Shown piece by piece: positions 32,642 to 45,595 of a DNA stretch of 64,000 nt; the stretch's first letter is position 1, and the number at the start of each line of letters is the position of its first letter. This stretch comes from Pleurodeles waltl (lineage: Eukaryota; Chordata; Amphibia; Caudata; Salamandridae). A program made the translations under genes and the position numbers. The stretch covers positions 1,269,621,123 to 1,269,685,122 of the forward strand of contig NC_090440.1 of NCBI RefSeq assembly GCF_031143425.1, read 5' to 3'. Below the pieces are notes generated by a model. That model was not told where the DNA came from and made no database searches. It saw only the letters and a list, made by a program, of their open reading frames with translations.

Positions 32642-33258
32642 GGCCCTCATTCTGACCTTGGCGGGCGGCGGAGGCCGCCCGCCAAAGTCCCGCCGTCAGG
32701 TTACCGTTCCGCGGTCGAAAGACCGCGGCGGTAATTCTGACTTTCCCGCTGGGCTGGCGGGCGGTCGCCTTCAGACCGCCAGCCAGCCCAGCGGGAAAGA
32801 GGCTTCCACGATGAAGCCGGCTCGGAATCGAGCCGGCGGAGTGGAAGCTGTGCGACGGGTGCAGTTGCACCCGTCGCGTATTTCACTGTCTGCGCAGCAG
32901 ACAGTGAAATACATGTAGGGGCCCTCTTACGGGGGCCCCTGCAATGCCCATGCCAGTGGCATGGGCACTGCAGGGGCCCCCAGGGGCCCCGCGACCCCCC
33001 CTACCGCCATCCGGATCTCGGCGGTCCGACCGCTGGGATCTGGATGGCGGTAGGGGGGGTCGGAATCCCCGCGGCGGTGCAGCAAGCTGCGCCGCCGCGG
33101 AGGATTCAATGGGGCCGCGGTACACTGGCGGGACCCCGCCAGTGGTGCCGGTCCGACCGCGGCTTTACCGCCGCTGTCGGAATCCCCATTGGAGCACCGC
33201 CGGCCTGTCGGCGGTGCTCCCGCGGTCCTCCGCCCTGGCGGTCTTCAGAATGACCACC
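32642..33258. mobile_element. 617-bp GC-rich MITE present only in block B, ATA target duplication
   Basis: GGCCCTCATTCTGACC at the left is matched by an inverted GGTGGTCATTCTGAAG at the right. ATA is duplicated at 32639-32641 and 33259-33261. The same locus in block A (around 10310) has one ATA and no insert, an exact empty site. The interior is a chain of long hairpins, for example GTGCGACGGG...CCCGTCGC, TTTCACTGTCTGC...GCAGACAGTGAAA, and CTACCGCCATCC...GGATGGCGGTAG. GC content is far above its surroundings. The open frames on both strands within it follow from hairpin symmetry and GC bias and are not genes. Confidence 0.92.
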
Positions 33259-33659
33259 ATAGTATCCTAAACAACAGAAGCAAGGCAGGACGCACTAATA
33301 TTGCTTCATGGGCCTCTCATCGTGTAGATAACTTATCAAAAGCTCTAGTTAAAAGCAATAACTATAAGGAGAATGTGTTAGCTTAAGCTTCAGCCACATT
33401 CTCTCATCACTGAAACTGCTTCAAGAAGGAGGATGCTCTGGCTCTGCAAAGCTGCCACCTATCTCTATAAAGAACCGAAAACTAGAAGGAAGACACGTTG
33501 GCTCAGCTTAGCTTTGTTTGCCTGCTACCAATACCTGCACTAAAAATAAGCTTGGCACAGCCAATAGGTCTCACCTATACAAGAGCTATTGGCTTTGGCA
33601 AAGTGTTTTGCCATGTTATACACCAATGTGGCTGCTGTTAAGCATGGCTAAAAGTTAGT

Positions 33660-36118
33660 GGCATGAAGTGTCAGAGTTGAGTGCAGGGGTAGAGTGTCGT
33701 AGAGTGGATTTGTTGGAATTTCTTGGGGTGGAGTAGGAGGAGTAGAGTGTTGTAGTGTTGAGTAGAGAGTTCCATGACAGAGAGTGTCAGGGAGTTGGAT
33801 GGAATACAGTGGAGTGGGTTTAAATCGATAGAGGAAGGGGAGTGGATTGGATTGTAGTAGAGTGGGTTGATTGGATTGGAGTAAAGTGGGGTGGATTGAG
33901 TGGGATGGATTGGTGTGGATTGAAATGGGGTGGATTGATATGTGGTGAGGTGGTGTAAATTGTGGTGGATTTGAGTGCAGTAGATTAGATTGGATTGGGT
34001 GGTTTGGATTGGTGTAATAGGGCAGGGGTGGATTGGGTTGGAGTAGGGTGGAGTGGGGTCGATTAGATTGGACTGGAGTGGGGAGGATTGGATTGGATTG
34101 GGATTGATTTGATTCACTGGAGGGTGGATTGGACTGGAGTGGGATGGGTGGGATTAGAGTGGGGTGGATTGAATTGTAGTGGGGTAGATTGGATTGTACT
34201 GGGTTGTATTGGATTGTATTAGACTGGAGTGCGGTGGATTGGATTGGAATGGGGTGGGGTGGATTGGAATGGGGTGGGCTGGATGGATTGTAGTAGGTGG
34301 GCTGAACTGGAATGGGGTGAGGTGGATTGGATTGAAGTGGGGTAGACGGGATGGATTGGAGTGCGGTGGACTGAACTGATATGGGGTGTGGTGGATTGGA
34401 TTGGATTGGGGTGGATTGAAATGGGTTGGGGTGAATTGGGCTGTGGTAGGCACGAGGGGTGGACTTGATTCGGGTGGATTGGATTGTGGTGGAGTGGATT
34501 GGGGTGGGGTGGATTGGATTGGGGTGGGCTGAATTGGAGAGAGGTGGATTGGATTGAGTGGGGTGGATTAAGGTGGAGTTGAGTGAATTGAATTGGGGTA
34601 GGGTGGATTGGATTGGAGTGGGGTTGGGTGGAATTGAGTGGAGTGGATTGGAGTGGATTGGACTAGGGTGGGCTGGATTGGATTGGAGTAGGGTGGATTA
34701 GATGGGAGTAGGGTGGATTGGATTGATTGCAGAGGGGTAGAGTGGATTGAAGTGGGGTAGAATAAGGTAGTTTGAGTAGGTTGGATTGGAATGGATTAGG
34801 GAGGATTAATGTGGGCTGGAGTCTGGTGGAATAAAGTGCATGGTATTGGAGTGAGATGGACTGGGGTGGATTGGATTGGAATGAGGTGGAGTGCATAGTG
34901 GTGGACTTGATTGGAGTGGGGTGAATTGGATTAGATTGGAATGGGGTGGGTTGGGTTGGATTGGATTGGAGTGGATTGTATTGGAGTGGAGTGGGATGAA
35001 TTGGGGTGGGTTGGATTGGAGTGGATTTGACTGGAGTGAGGTGATTTGGATTGGAGTGGATTGGGGTGGGGTGCGTTTGAGTAGGGTGCATTGGATTGGA
35101 GTGGGGTAGAATGGACTGGGCTGGAATGGGGTGGATTGAATTGGTGTGGGTTGGACTGGATTGTAGTGGGGTGGATTGTGGTGGATCGAACTGGGGTGAA
35201 TTGGGATGGAGTGGGGCGGATTGGTTTGGGGTGAGATGGATTGGATTAGAATGGGCCAGGTTATTTTATATGGAAGTGGAGCAGACTGAAATAGGGCACA
35301 TTGCTTTGGATTTGAGTGGTCCAGATTGGAGTGGGGCAGATTGTTTTGGATTGGGGCAGATTGGAGTCGGTGAATTGAAATACATTGGAGAAGGGCAGGT
35401 TGTTTTGAAATGTAGTGGGGCAGGCTGGATTGGGGCAGATTGTTTTTGTTTGGAGTGGGTCAGATTGGAGTGGGACAGATTGGAGTGAGTCAGATTTTAT
35501 AAGGTTGGATTGGAGTAAAGTGGGCTAGATTGGGTTGGTGTGGGGTTGATTGGATTGTAGTGGGGTAGATTGGATGAGAATTGGGTGGATTGGTGTGGGG
35601 TGAATTGGGATGGAGTGGGTGGATTGGGTGGGGTGCATTGTTTTGGATTGGAGTGGGGTAGATTCGGAGTAAGGCCGATTCAAGTGGGACAGATTGTATT
35701 GGAGTGGGGCAGGCTGGAGTGGTGCCCATTGTTTTGGATTCAAGTGGGGCAGACTGGAGTGGAGCAGATTGTTTTGAACTGAAGTGGAGCAGATTGTTTT
35801 GAATTGAAGTGGGGTGGATTGGGGTGGAGTGTCTGGGAGTGAAGCATATTGTTTTGGATTTATAGTGGGGCATCTTGTTTTGGATTGGAGTTGGGCATAT
35901 TGCTTTGCACTGGAGTGGAGCTGATTGATTTGGATTGGAGTGGTGCTGATTGTTTTAAAGTGGTGCAGATTGTTTTAGATTACAGTGGGGCAAATTTGAG
36001 TGGGACAGATTAGATTGGGGTGGGTTGGAGTCGGGTGGAATGGATTAGATTGGTGTGGGGCAATATGGGGCGGATTATAGTGGGGTGGATTGTAGTGGGA
36101 TGGATTGGGGTCTACTGC
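33660..36118. repeat. Pentanucleotide array, duplicate copy
   Basis: Counterpart of 10721-13205. It follows block A closely, but whole words have been lost or gained, for example near 34400, where block A has an additional GGGTAGAGTGGGGTGGG-containing stretch at about 11461-11500. Same strand asymmetry. Not coding. Confidence 0.95.
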
Positions 36119-37481
36119 ATGATTATGAGTTAAACCATCAATTCATAAATTACACATAATAAAGAAACCATGTTGCTTTTCAGTTTTTTTTTTTAACAAG
36201 ATAGCTGTCTTCTTTTGAGAAATGCACCCATTTGCAAAAACAAAAGAAAACATGATGGAAAGCGAGAAAAGATGCCTTGGCAAAATAAAAGAAAGTTAGA
36301 TATAAAGTAACTTTGCGATTTTGTCTGTCCTGCTGGGCACGTTTTTGCCAGTCACAAGCCTTCTGTTTGCAGGGTCCTAGAAGATAAAAAGAAGTACCTC
36401 AATCATATCAGGAGCAGCCGACGGGCACTGATTAAGTTGAATCAATCAGTGCTGGGTCCCTGCTCCATAGAGAGGAATTGAAATTATGCTAGCCCTGCAG
36501 TGACATATTACAAGGCTGTAAAGAAGAATGTCATGCAAGTGCCAGGCGGGCTCCAAGCCTTTTATTCTACACAACAGAGGCTCGCATTTGCATGCTCGAC
36601 TCTACAAAGGACCCCCAGGCTCAGCTGTGTCTCCCTCAGGTCTAATAAACAAAAAAGAAGGTATGTGTGCCGGCTCTGCACAACCGCGTCTTTCCCAAAG
36701 TATTCAGAACAAAAAGGAGGACAGATGTGTTCATCACAGTTGTTTCCTCATTCTGCCACCATTAGCACCAAACACATAATAAACACATGATTAAAGAAAG
36801 CCATTCTGGCCTACCACAGCCTCTTGGCAATGGAATCTAAGGCAGTAAACATATTAATAAAATAAAAATAAAAGATAATCTTCTTACAAACAGATGGTCT
36901 TGATAAGAGACGAAGAGATCAGGATGTCAGTATGGCTTAGTCTCTCATTTGTATTTATATCTAGAAGAAGCAAGGTCTAGTCTTTGAATCAGCTCAGAAC
37001 TAAAAGCTTTATTTTGATTTTATGGTGTTCTACAGTGCAGGTAGGAGCCTCAGTAGTACGGACTGGGACCAGGAATACAGATGAAGAAGTAATGAGAGTG
37101 ACAATAAAGCCAACCAATAATAAGCAGTGGGTGTGCTGAGCCCACTTGTGATTTCTGTCGGGGGATATCTAGAATGAGGGTTGGGGTAGTAACGTACCGG
37201 ATCGTATCTCCAGCAGGAAGCTAACTTGTATTGGCAAACAAAACGGACTGCGAGATTCCAGCGTACCTTTTGTAACTCTAGTGAACCTCAAGAGATGTTT
37301 TTTTTAGTTGGAGGCACTAAGGTGGGTGACCTATGTACCACTGAGCTGTGCAATTTGTAATGTGGATATCGTTCATGTATTTGTGCTATAAAGGAGCAGG
37401 CCTGCAGATGAAGCACTTCCCTAAAAAAATCGAATTTACTTAGCGCCATAAATAGTAACTTATGCACTTCCCAAGTTGTAC
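36119..37481. other. Unassigned sequence right of the array, duplicate copy
   Basis: Counterpart of 13206-14572. A single inserted T (near 36731) changes the reading of the small plus frames, which argues that they are not constrained. Confidence 0.4.
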
Positions 37482-38018
37482 GGGGCTGATTTAAGAAAAG
37501 TGATGCTGTACCCAGTGCAGCACCACTTTCTTTGCTCCCCTTTGCACCCCTACCGCCACCATGTGTGCGCTGTATTTAAAATATGGTGCACCATGGGGCA
37601 GGGTAGGGGGCAATATTGTCAGAATTCCTGACGCTATTGATGTACTCTGCAGGAGTAGCGCCTACATTTTGGAGCTACTCCTGCAGAGTACATAGAGGCC
37701 TATTATATTCAATGGCATGCCCCCTTTTAACGCCTGCTTTGAGCAGTGTTAAAAGGGCCAAAAAAATGGCGCACCGAAATCTCTTAGATTTCGTTGTGCC
37801 ATTTTTTTGCCCCCCCTAAAGGGGGATCGACCCCCCTTGCCTACATTATGCTTGGCTCAGGCATAATGTGGCACAAGTGTTTACAAAGTAGTGCAATGCA
37901 TGCATCGCCACTTTGTAAATATGGCGAGTGTAAAAAAACACTTTAGTGATGCATTAGCATAAAAAACATTATGCTATAGTGGTGCTAAGGTGACGCTAGG
38001 GCCTCTTAATTGAGGCCC
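37482..38018. mobile_element. MITE, duplicate of 14574-15111
   Basis: Same termini and internal CTGCAGGAGTAGCGC palindrome. Abuts the next MITE with TAG between them. Confidence 0.75.
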
Positions 38019-38021
38019 TAG

Positions 38022-38516
38022 GGGGCTGATTTAAGAGCCCTTTAGCATAATTTTCTTTACGCTAATGTGGCCCAACGAGGCCAAAATCGCTGCACCAAAT
38101 TTACCAATTGGCACAATGCATGCATTGCACCACTTTGTAACCCTTTTCGCTAAATTATGACTGCGCCAGGCATAAAGTATGCCAGGGGTTGTTCCCCCGT
38201 TAGGGGAGCTGAAGAAAGGGTGCAAAGAAATCTAAAAGATTTCTGTGAGTCATTTATTTTGACACTTTTAACACCTGCTCAGAGCGGGCATTAAAAGGAA
38301 GCACATCATTGATTACAATGAGCATCAACATTTATTATGCTAATCTTGCAAAGCTCAGAACAAGCGTAAATACCTTTGATACTAGTTCCCCTAACTACCG
38401 CCATGGTGTGTCGTATCATAGATACGGCGCACACATGTTGGCGTTAGGGGGCACTAATGGGCACAAGAATATTGGCACTGCACCCTGTGCAGTTCCACTA
38501 TTCTTTAATCAGGGCC
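38022..38516. mobile_element. MITE, duplicate of 15115-15609
   Basis: TAG target duplication at 38019-38021 and 38517-38519. Same length as the block A copy. Confidence 0.8.
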
Positions 38517-38964
38517 TAGATGTATTAGCCATATACGTAAAATACTAGCCTCCATGCCTGAGATCCAGGTTCCAAGCTCCACCCAGCGTACTTCATCAAT
38601 ATTGTAAAATAAATGCATGCGTGTATTTTTTGCAAAAACAAACTGGTCTAACATGGTGGCTAAAAACGTTTTAAATTGACGTAAGAAAAAAGTGACTGTG
38701 TGAAGTACTTACCTCTAACCGGTATTGCAAGCAAGGAAACTATTTTCCTAATCTGTCAACTGTAGTGAACTTTAGGTAATTTGCACTTTCATTGGCTACA
38801 TGTTGCTATTGTGAAGCTATGCACTTTTATGACAAAATTGTAGTTAATACCACGGCATTAGGGAATTCACTTAAAGCCACTGCTGAATTAAAAGCTTGTA
38901 GGTTCTAAATTTGAGACTGGCACGAGCAACCTGAGAACACGTGCCATACCTTACAAGGAACAGA

Positions 38965-39506
38965 GGGGCAGATTTATGGAAAGTGGTGCTGCACCGAGAG
39001 CAGCACCACTTTCCCTGCACCCCTTGGTGCCCCCCACTGCCACCATGTGTGGGCCGCATTTAAAATACGGAGCACCATGGTACAGGGTAGGGGGCAGTAG
39101 CGTAATTCTATGTGACGCTATTTATGTACTCTGCAGGAGTAGCGTCAAGATGTTGGCCCCACTCCTCCAGAGTACATAAGTTGCCACTTTAAATAATGGA
39201 AGCCCCCTTTTAATGCCTGCTCTGAGCAGGTGTTAAAAGTACTGAAAAAAATGTCACAAGGAAATTTCACAGATTTCCTTGCGCCATTCTTTCAGCCCCC
39301 CTGTAATGGGGGAACGCCCCCCTTGTATACATTATGCCTCATGCAAGCATAATGTGGAGCAAGGGTTTACAAAGTGGCAAAATGCAAGTGTTGCACCACT
39401 TTTTAAGTTTGGCAGGTGGAAAATGCCATTTTAGCACCTCATTTGCGTCTAAATAAATGCTGTGAGCATGGCACAAGGTGGTGCTAGGGGCTCATAAATA
39501 AGCCCC
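38965..39506. mobile_element. MITE, duplicate of 16058-16599
   Basis: Same termini. Reads AGTGGTGCTGCACC where block A has AGTGGTCATGCACC; the block B form restores the stem with GCAGCACCACTTT and is likely ancestral. Confidence 0.77.
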
Positions 39507-40345
39507 ATAGTTGTTGAAGAGCCAGTGATTTAAGCTTTTAATACAGAAAGGCTGTTTCCCATCTTTTGAAAAAGGTGTGATGCTGGACAAATCATTTATT
39601 GGCTAATTTTGAAGCGCTTTTTTAGGTCTGGCGTAATCCAAGAACATCTGCTTTTTCAGAATTCAGATGCACAATACATTTCCTCATAGGTTCTTTCAGC
39701 ACGCCCTCGTTTTCCTTTGGCCTGTTATTCTGCTATTCACATTTTACTTCACCCTCTACTACATGGAAAAATAGTTTAGCCCAGTTCACCCATTGGCAAA
39801 CCATGATGTTAATAAAGGCCAGGTGTCTCTCAGAATTGAATGATGCTGACAGCTGCTCTGGGACAGAGGAAAGTCAGACTGATCTCGCCTTGGAGAAGAG
39901 CCTGCTCATCAGACATAGGGGTGAGTGAATTCTTTTTTTTTTTTATTTTGTGAAATTTTTGACAACATATGCGAAATGCTAACTTGGCCTTTAGCACTGT
40001 AATTCAGTATAAATTATTTCCTCATATACAATTTATGGACAAGGACACATTTTGCACAAGAAATGCAAAAATCATGTCACAAACAAAAGCCACACGCATT
40101 CCGTTTGATCACGCTGTTCTTTTGTTCCTCCAATAGGATTTTTACCCAAACAACGTGGCATAATGTTGTAATTTTCAAGAATTTCATTTAACAAGTGCAA
40201 CATGAAATGCTGGGAATTATGCAAGCAATGCTAGTGTTACAAAAATTTCATACCGGCCTAATCAGTTACATATACCCAGCACATAACATAAACGTGTGTT
40301 TGTAAAGCACACATTCAAAGTGGAGAGTATTTTGCCACTGAATAA

Positions 40346-40487
40346 AAGATGTTTATTGTCACCCAACAGTGCTCATTTGTTTGATCTCAGAAAGATAAAC
40401 ATCTGAAGGGACCTACTGGGAGTTGAACCTGTGACAATGAGGTTGAACACAAGACTGCATTAGTCCACTAAGTCACCAGACCAGTCT
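40346..40487 (-). mobile_element. tRNA-derived SINE, duplicate copy
   Basis: B-box complement GGAGTTGAACC is kept. The A-box complement reads CCACTAAGTCA instead of CCACTGAGTCA. Same tail as in block A. Confidence 0.58.
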
Positions 40488-41347
40488 TTGATGACACGTA
40501 CAGCAGCTAGGCCAGAGCGTTCGTACTCTTTGAAATCCCGTGGCCAATGAACAACTGACAAGGGCTTATCTGGCTATTCCTAGGTCATCAAAGTATGTCA
40601 GCTCTAATTGAGTAGGTTTCCACCTGCCTGGCTAGTTGTGAGCATCTGGGTGCCTAAAGTGCTGGCACTGCTCCTCTTAATTACAAGGCAACAGAAGTTA
40701 CAAGACAACAGACTGATTGAAGGAGTTAGTTATATCCTAACGGATAAGTCAACCTATTTCATCTCATTAGCAAAAGTCAATTCTGCTAAGTAAAATACAT
40801 TTCATGAGAAATTATAGAAGCAGCATTAGAACGTCTGTTATTAACACTCCATAGAAAATTAAACATGTTTACACTCTCAATAACTTTGTGATCCTTTGAT
40901 TTACTAGCTCCTAAGTATGAAAAAGCTCAGTACAAAATTCAGGGAGGGAAAGGTTTTAACTTAAGTAAGGATGAAAAACAAGATTTTTCCCTTTATCCTG
41001 GAAATCCAAATGGCCAATTTCAGTTGTACAACTGATTGTGTTTTTGTTCAGATGTTTTTAATGTACACGAAAATAAAACAACTGACTATTGCACGCGCAG
41101 CTGCGCTGACTATTCCCGTCTTAAACAAAACTTGCTACTTTGAGTATGTGGTGGTCTAGCTCAATGACTAGAGGGGAATGTTTCCAATATTGCTCTTGAG
41201 CAACATAATTTAAAAAAAAACATTGCAAATAAATCCCTCAGCAAACTAGGATCGGGCAGAGCGTGAAGCTACGAACGTCAAGTAAAACTCCTGCCATATG
41301 AATGTCAAACAGCTAAAGCACCAGCAAACTATGCTCAGAAAATGCAA

Positions 41348-41793
41348 GGGCATATTTATGAAGGTTTTGTGTTGCACTTGTGCCTGCAAAGCCATGGCTT
41401 GATAAATCCAGAGTAATGCAAAGCAGCTCTAAGCGCTACATTGCATTTCCAAAATGTTGGCGCTGCTCCTGTAGAGTACATTGGGGCCCATTCTAAATAA
41501 ATGAATTCTTGTTTTAACGCCTGCTCAGAGCAGGCATTAAAAGTGCTGAAAAAAACGGTGGAAGGAAATCTTACAGATTTCCTTGTGCAATTTTTTCAAC
41601 CCCCTCACGGGGGGACACCCACTTTGCATACATTATGCCTGGTGCAGGCATAATGTAGCGCAAAGGGTTATAAAGTGGCGCAAGGCATTCATTGCACCAC
41701 TTTGTAAATATGGCGTGAGGATTTTCACCTCGGGCCACATTAGCGTAAAACAAATTATGCTAATGCGGCGCAAAGTGCCGCAAAGCGCCACAC
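41348..41793. mobile_element. MITE, duplicate of 18439-18885
   Basis: Same left end and palindromes. The right end reads GCGGCGCAAAGTGCCGCAAAGCGCC, slightly more symmetrical than in block A. Confidence 0.64.
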
Positions 41794-41847
41794 CCCCTAC
41801 TGGCAGGTGGTGATGGAGGTGATAGCAGTGGCTACTGGATACCGGTT

Positions 41848-42123
41848 GCCCAAAACCCTCTCAGTTTGTCTCTTAGGCTGGTTCCCTCATCCCAAAGCAA
41901 AGATGGTAACAATCAGGTTTGCGAACTTGGTACTAATCCTCGCTAGGCACTAGTTCATAATGGCTTGGAGGACCCCAGAGAGGTACAGGGCACAGCGTTG
42001 GCTAGCAGAATTCCACAATGGAGCGGATTGTGAGAATACAGTGTTAAGAAGGGAGGTGGACAGGTGGTGCACCTGGGAGGCCGAGCAAGGGCCTGGACAC
42101 AAATATTGGAGGACCTGCTGCAG
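41848..42123 (+). pseudogene. L1/Tx1-type ORF2 C-terminal fragment, duplicate copy
   Basis: Counterpart of 18940-19215, with MAWRTPERYRAQRWLAEF and ENTVLRREVDRW retained. It has the same unexpected position, upstream of the RT remnant. Confidence 0.43.
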
Positions 42124-42793
42124 GTGGGCAAGGATGGCAAAATAGTGAGGTTTAATGCTGGTGATCTGAATTTGCCCTAAGGCTATCCAAAGCTTATGCC
42201 CACATTGCACACCTGCTCCGCACCATCAGTTATGGGGTGTCTCAGCCCGAAAGTCCAGGGACTGCAAGGATAGGCAGTCCAACCCGCAGCACACTCCTCA
42301 GGCATCATTCATCATCAATAAAGTGCCAGTCATCTCAACCCTACAGGGTCGGTTTAATTTTCTCAGAGTTCTTTCCCCTACATTAACTTCCATTTGTTGG
42401 GTAATAGAATGTTCAATGCACTTTTCACTATTACTGTTGACCTCTGGCTGGTAAATTATTACTAGTAACTGACATTTCACTAAATACTCTAATCAATTAG
42501 CGCATACCACTGGGACAAGGCTCATATCCTCGATGTGAAGAGGATGGAAATAACACTTCAGAAGTTTTATGTATTTGTGATGCAAAAACTCAGTAAAATA
42601 CATTTACTTTACCCCAGGTACCAGCAGGGTACGCTGGAAGCTCACATTCCAGAACAAGAAATTAAGCTAACGATTTATTTGTTCACCAGAAGTCACTCAT
42701 CTGGGAGTGACCGCCTACAGATCAAATTTTATGTAATATACAAATCTTGTTTGTTTCCATAACTCCTTCAGTTGTTAAGGCTGTGGTGCGGGT

Positions 42794-43507
42794 GTGAGAT
42801 GGGGTGGTCTTCCACCCTCCCTGAGCAAGGCCTGGGTTTTATCTATACTGAAATCTGGGCGAATCTCTACTTTCTTTTCGTCATATTGCCCATTTTCCCT
42901 TTTTTCTACGTACTATAAAATCCTTAGTAAAATTATAGTGGACTGTATCGTGCCTATCTTGTTATTCTCTCAACCAGAATGGGTTTATCCCGTGCTGGAA
43001 TACGTTGATGAACATTAGAAGTCTCTACATGGTTAAGGGGTTCGTCCCCCAGAGTTGGCCTGGATTAGCATACCTTTCGCTTGACCTAGAGCAAGACTTT
43101 AAGTTGCTGAACTGGTAATACTTGTTCTGGGCACTTCGGCGTATTGGCTTTGGTCCACGATTGCTGATCTGGATCCACCTTCTTCACACTGATCCCATGG
43201 CCTGAGTCAAGACTTCAGTGCTACATCTCAAATATTTATCAGCCAACTAAGGGCTTCGACAGAAATGCAACTTATCTCCCATATCGTTTGCCCTGGCTTT
43301 TGACTCCTTGCAACCAGGCTATGAGCACAGGATCACCACTGAAGTATTCCACTGGGAGACAAAACAGATGTAATTTCTCTACATGCTGATGACATGATTC
43401 TCTATATTCGAGAAGTGCTTGATAGTCTAACCCCAATGACATCAATACTCAAGGAATTTGGCATACTGTCTGGGCTCGGGGTCAACTACATTAAGACTCA
43501 TATTTAA
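42794..43507 (+). pseudogene. L1/Tx1-type reverse transcriptase remnant, duplicate copy
   Basis: Counterpart of 19886-20599 with the same RT blocks, the same HADD in place of YADD and the same stops. The decay therefore predates the duplication. Confidence 0.83.
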
Positions 43508-43559
43508 CAAAAATGATGCACAACTGCACTAGTGCTGTTGAGTGTCAAACATATTACCT

Positions 43560-43706
43560 CTAGCTAATGCCATTCCTTAGCACCATCTGTGTGCCATATA
43601 AAATGACGCACAATGGTGCTAAGGAATGGTTAGCATTAAGAAAATGAAGCTAACCTTTGCAACATGCCGTAAGTAAAAATTACGCTAATGCTGCAAAAGT
43701 TGTGTT
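43560..43706. mobile_element. Hairpin MITE, truncated at the block B right edge
   Basis: The stem CCATTCCTTAGCACCAT/ATGGTGCTAAGGAATGG is present. The sequence leaves the block A match after GTTGTGTT at 43706. Confidence 0.6.
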
Positions 43707-45595
43707 GCTACACCTTAAATGTTCAAGTATTCATCCTCATTAACATTTAGGGTTCACTCCACATTCCTAGTCCTATGTCTAATCTTCTGTGAATGTGGGG
43801 TGGGAATGCGAACCACGAATGGACCCCAGGCCTAGTGAAGTGTGTAGAGGGTCACTGGGAGTGTAAGAAAACACTAAGGGTGTCCAAGATACCCCACCGC
43901 AAGACCCTGAAAAGTAGGAATAAATGTACTCTACTTCCCCAGAAACACACTAAAGTCATGATAGGAGATTCTGCAAAGCAACAACTGACTGCAACGGACT
44001 GAAGACGGATTCCTGGACCTGAGGAACTGTAAAGGAAGGGGAGCAAGTCCAAGAGTCATGTAAGTGTCCAGGGGGGGCAGGAGCCCACTAAACCCCGAAT
44101 GAAGGTGGAAAAGGGCTACCTCTGGGTGGAAGAAGCTGAAGATTCTGCAACAATGGAGGATACCAGGAACTTCTCCTTTGCACAGAAGATGTCGCACAGT
44201 GTGCTGGAGGATGCAGATTTGTTTTCACGCAGAACGACCGCAAAGAAGCCTTGCTAGCTGCAAGAGTCACGGTTGAAGAAAATGGGTGCTGCCCAGGCCC
44301 AGGAAGGACCAGGAGGTAGCCCCATAGAGGAGGAGACAGAGGATGCGCTCAGCAGCACAGAGAACCCATGCAGAAGCAGGCAGAACCAGCAGAAGCACTT
44401 GAACAGGCGTTCAAGAAATCTGAGCATGGCGGCCATCTCAACACTACAAAAGAGGGTCCCACAAAGTCGGTGGTCAACTCAGCGGGTTGAGAAGTGCAGA
44501 ACGGAGTGCTGGGGACCTGGGCTAGGCTGTGCACAAAGGATTCCTTGCAAAAGTGCACAGAAGCCCTAGCAGCTGCAGATCATGCAGTACACAGGATTAC
44601 TGTCTGGCGTGGGGAGGCAAGGACTTACCTCCACAAAATTTGGACAGAAGGACCACTGGACTGTTGGGGTCACTTGGATCCAGCTGCTGTGTTCCAGGGA
44701 CCATGCTCGTTAAGATGAGAGGGGACCCAGAGGACGGGAGATGCAGAAGTTTGGTGCCTGCATTAGTAGGGGGAAGATTCCGTCGACCCACAGGAGATTT
44801 CTTCTTGGCTTCCAGTGTAGGGTGAAGGCAGGCAGCCCTCAAAGCATGCACCACCAGGAAACAGTCGAGAAAGCCGTCAGGATTAGGTGCTACAATGTTG
44901 CTGGTAGTCATCCTGCTACTTTGTTGCAGTTTTGCAGGTGTCCTGGAGCAGTCAGCGGTCGATCCTTGGCAGAAGTTGAAGAGAGAGATGCGGAGGAACT
45001 CTGGTGAGCTCTTGCATTCGTTATCTGAAGAGAAGCCCACAGGAGAGACCCTAAATAGCCCTCATAGGAGGATTAGCTACCTAACCAGGTAAGCACCTAT
45101 CAGGAGGGGTCTCTGACGTCCCTTGCTGTCACTGGCCACTCAGAGGCCTCCACTGTGCCCTCACACCTCTGCATTCAAGATGGCAGAGGTCTGGGACACA
45201 TTGGAGGAGCTCTGGGCACCACCCCTGGGGTTGTGATGGACAGGGGAGTGGTCACTCCCCTTTCCTTTATCCAGTTTCTTGCCAGAGCAGGGGCTGGGGG
45301 ATCCCTGAACCGGTGTAGACTGGCTTATGCAAGGAGGGCACGATCTGTGCCCTTCAAAGCATTTCCAGAGGCTGGGGGAGGCTTCTCCTCGCCAGCCCTT
45401 AACACCTATTTCCAAAGGGAGAGGGTGTAACACCCTCTCTCAGAGGAAATCCTTTGTCTGCCTTCCTGGGACTGGGCTGCCCAGACCCCAGGAGGGCAGG
45501 ACCCTGTCTGTGGGTTGGCAGCAGCGATAGCTGCTTTGAAAACCCCAGAGATGTAGTTTGGCAGTACCCGGGGTCCATGCTGGAGCCCCAGGGAT
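43707..45595. other. Unassigned repeat-like sequence left of block C
   Basis: GC-moderate sequence with many overlapping short frames on both strands (for example 98 codons at 44273-44569 and 147 codons on the minus strand at 45040-44597). None shows a domain. The text runs smoothly into block C at 45596, so it is probably the continuation of the same high-copy retroelement. That is inference from style, not from an alignment. Confidence 0.4.

Larger units (their letters stand above)
27181..43706. repeat. Block B: daughter copy of the ~16-kb direct duplication
   Basis: Collinear and same orientation as 4849-20798. The offset is 22,332 at the left end and 22,908 at the right. Most of the difference is one 620-bp insertion. 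Its left edge cuts the LINE and its right edge cuts a hairpin MITE, both of which continue in block A. I saw no target duplication or terminal repeat at the junctions. Confidence 0.9.

Noticed and set aside
32658..33270. CpG island or host promoter with GC-rich frames
   Set aside because: It is a MITE with terminal inverted repeats, an ATA target duplication and an empty site in block A.
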